Part shown: positions 39,414 to 39,461 of the stretch, in pieces
How positions within the stretch are numbered: position 1 is the first letter of the stretch
Layout of the letters: each line of letters begins with the position of its first letter
Origin: a virus
Virus record (IMG/VR): IMGVR_UViG_3300037507_001355
Span: 1-39,461 of that record
Direction: 5' to 3' (one strand)
Length of the DNA stretch: 39,461 bases
Notes under the pieces: model-generated
What the model saw: the letters and a program-made list of their open reading frames with translations, nothing else
What the model was told of the DNA's origin: nothing
Database searches by the model: none
Made by a program: the position numbers and the translations under genes

Positions 39414-39461
39414 AAATGACTTAAAAAATATAGCGGATACGGAAGGGCAAGCGCGCGCTCG

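Larger units (their letters stand above)
39114..39461. other. Right-end non-coding zone
   Basis: This 348-nt stretch holds the presumed promoter of the leftward genes, a plus-strand terminator at 39183-39206, and repeats of the CGGTCGATTTCAGG type up to 39413. No convincing gene is seen. A frame to 39326 exists on the minus strand, but it lacks a binding site at its far start. The stretch ends with GCGCGCGCTCG. If circular, it would continue into the terS leader. Confidence 0.55.

Noticed and set aside
1-39461. Direct terminal repeats at window ends
   Set aside because: The two ends share only ctcg, which is chance-level. A circular or permuted genome is possible but not shown by the sequence.
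1-39461. tRNA, rRNA, integrase or repressor genes
   Set aside because: Read through for T-loop-like GGTTCGAnTCC arms, tyrosine or serine integrase motifs and CI-like helix-turn-helix repressors; none were convincing. The winged-helix proteins in the early operon do not have a repressor-like dimer or cleavage domain.

Overview
The window reads as an essentially complete tailed-phage (siphovirus) genome of about 39.5 kb, opened just upstream of the terminase genes. The support is a full, ordered late region: small and large terminase, portal, HK97-type protease, major capsid, connectors, tail tube, frameshifted tail chaperones, tape measure, tip and fibres, then lysis. I see no integrase, CI-like repressor, tRNA, rRNA, transposase or CRISPR array, so a virulent lifestyle is the simplest reading. 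The host is uncertain. Several early gene families (small proteins with an EREACAKVC-type motif, a YbcO/DUF1364-type protein) are often met in phages of Burkholderiales, so a freshwater or soil betaproteobacterium is a low-confidence guess.

Layout. (1) 75-7881 rightward: terS, terL, portal, a 35-aa ORF, prohead protease, two tandem HK97-fold capsid paralogues (the second lacks the N-terminal scaffold arm), gp6-like connector, head closure. (2) 7881-14088: tail terminator, tail tube, two small ORFs, a gp10-like protein, G and the G-T fusion made by -1 frameshifting at A AAA AAC, tape measure (635 aa), two distal tail proteins, a GNAT-like protein. (3) 14092-24588: adhesion region with a 1166-aa tip protein ending in an S74 chaperone, a collagen-like fibre, a triple LamG protein, a glycine-rich adhesin and conserved small fibre-associated proteins. 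(4) 24657-27777: HNH-AP2 homing-type endonuclease, GT2 glycosyltransferase, membrane/holin genes and a GH24 endolysin.

(5) 27755-30706 is leftward: Erf annealing protein, YqaJ-type exonuclease, SSB, a YbcO-type nuclease, unknown conserved genes, one gene apparently broken by a homopolymer frameshift, and a 25-aa membrane micro-ORF just before erf. This is a Red-like recombination cassette. (6) A divergent region at 30.7 kb leads into a rightward early operon (30794-35950) of tightly overlapping small genes: a nuclease-like protein, a structured terminator or RNA, a replication-protein domain, a MazG-like pyrophosphohydrolase, winged-helix proteins and a tandem array of small paralogues. It ends in a strong terminator. 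A Dps-like protein, a small protein and a packaging-type HNH follow.

(7) 36966-39461 is unlike the rest. It holds leftward genes only, including a cysteine-rich 241-aa protein and two tandem paralogues, lies between clusters of CGAC-N5-GTCG-type repeats, and carries a GTAACC operator-like pair, a UUCG terminator and a plus-strand terminator with no nearby plus-strand gene. If the genome is circular or circularly permuted, this block sits between the HNH gene and terS, where cos/pac sites or origins usually lie. It is the least explained part of the window, together with the duplicated capsid gene and the gene-poor zone at 31.1-31.6 kb.
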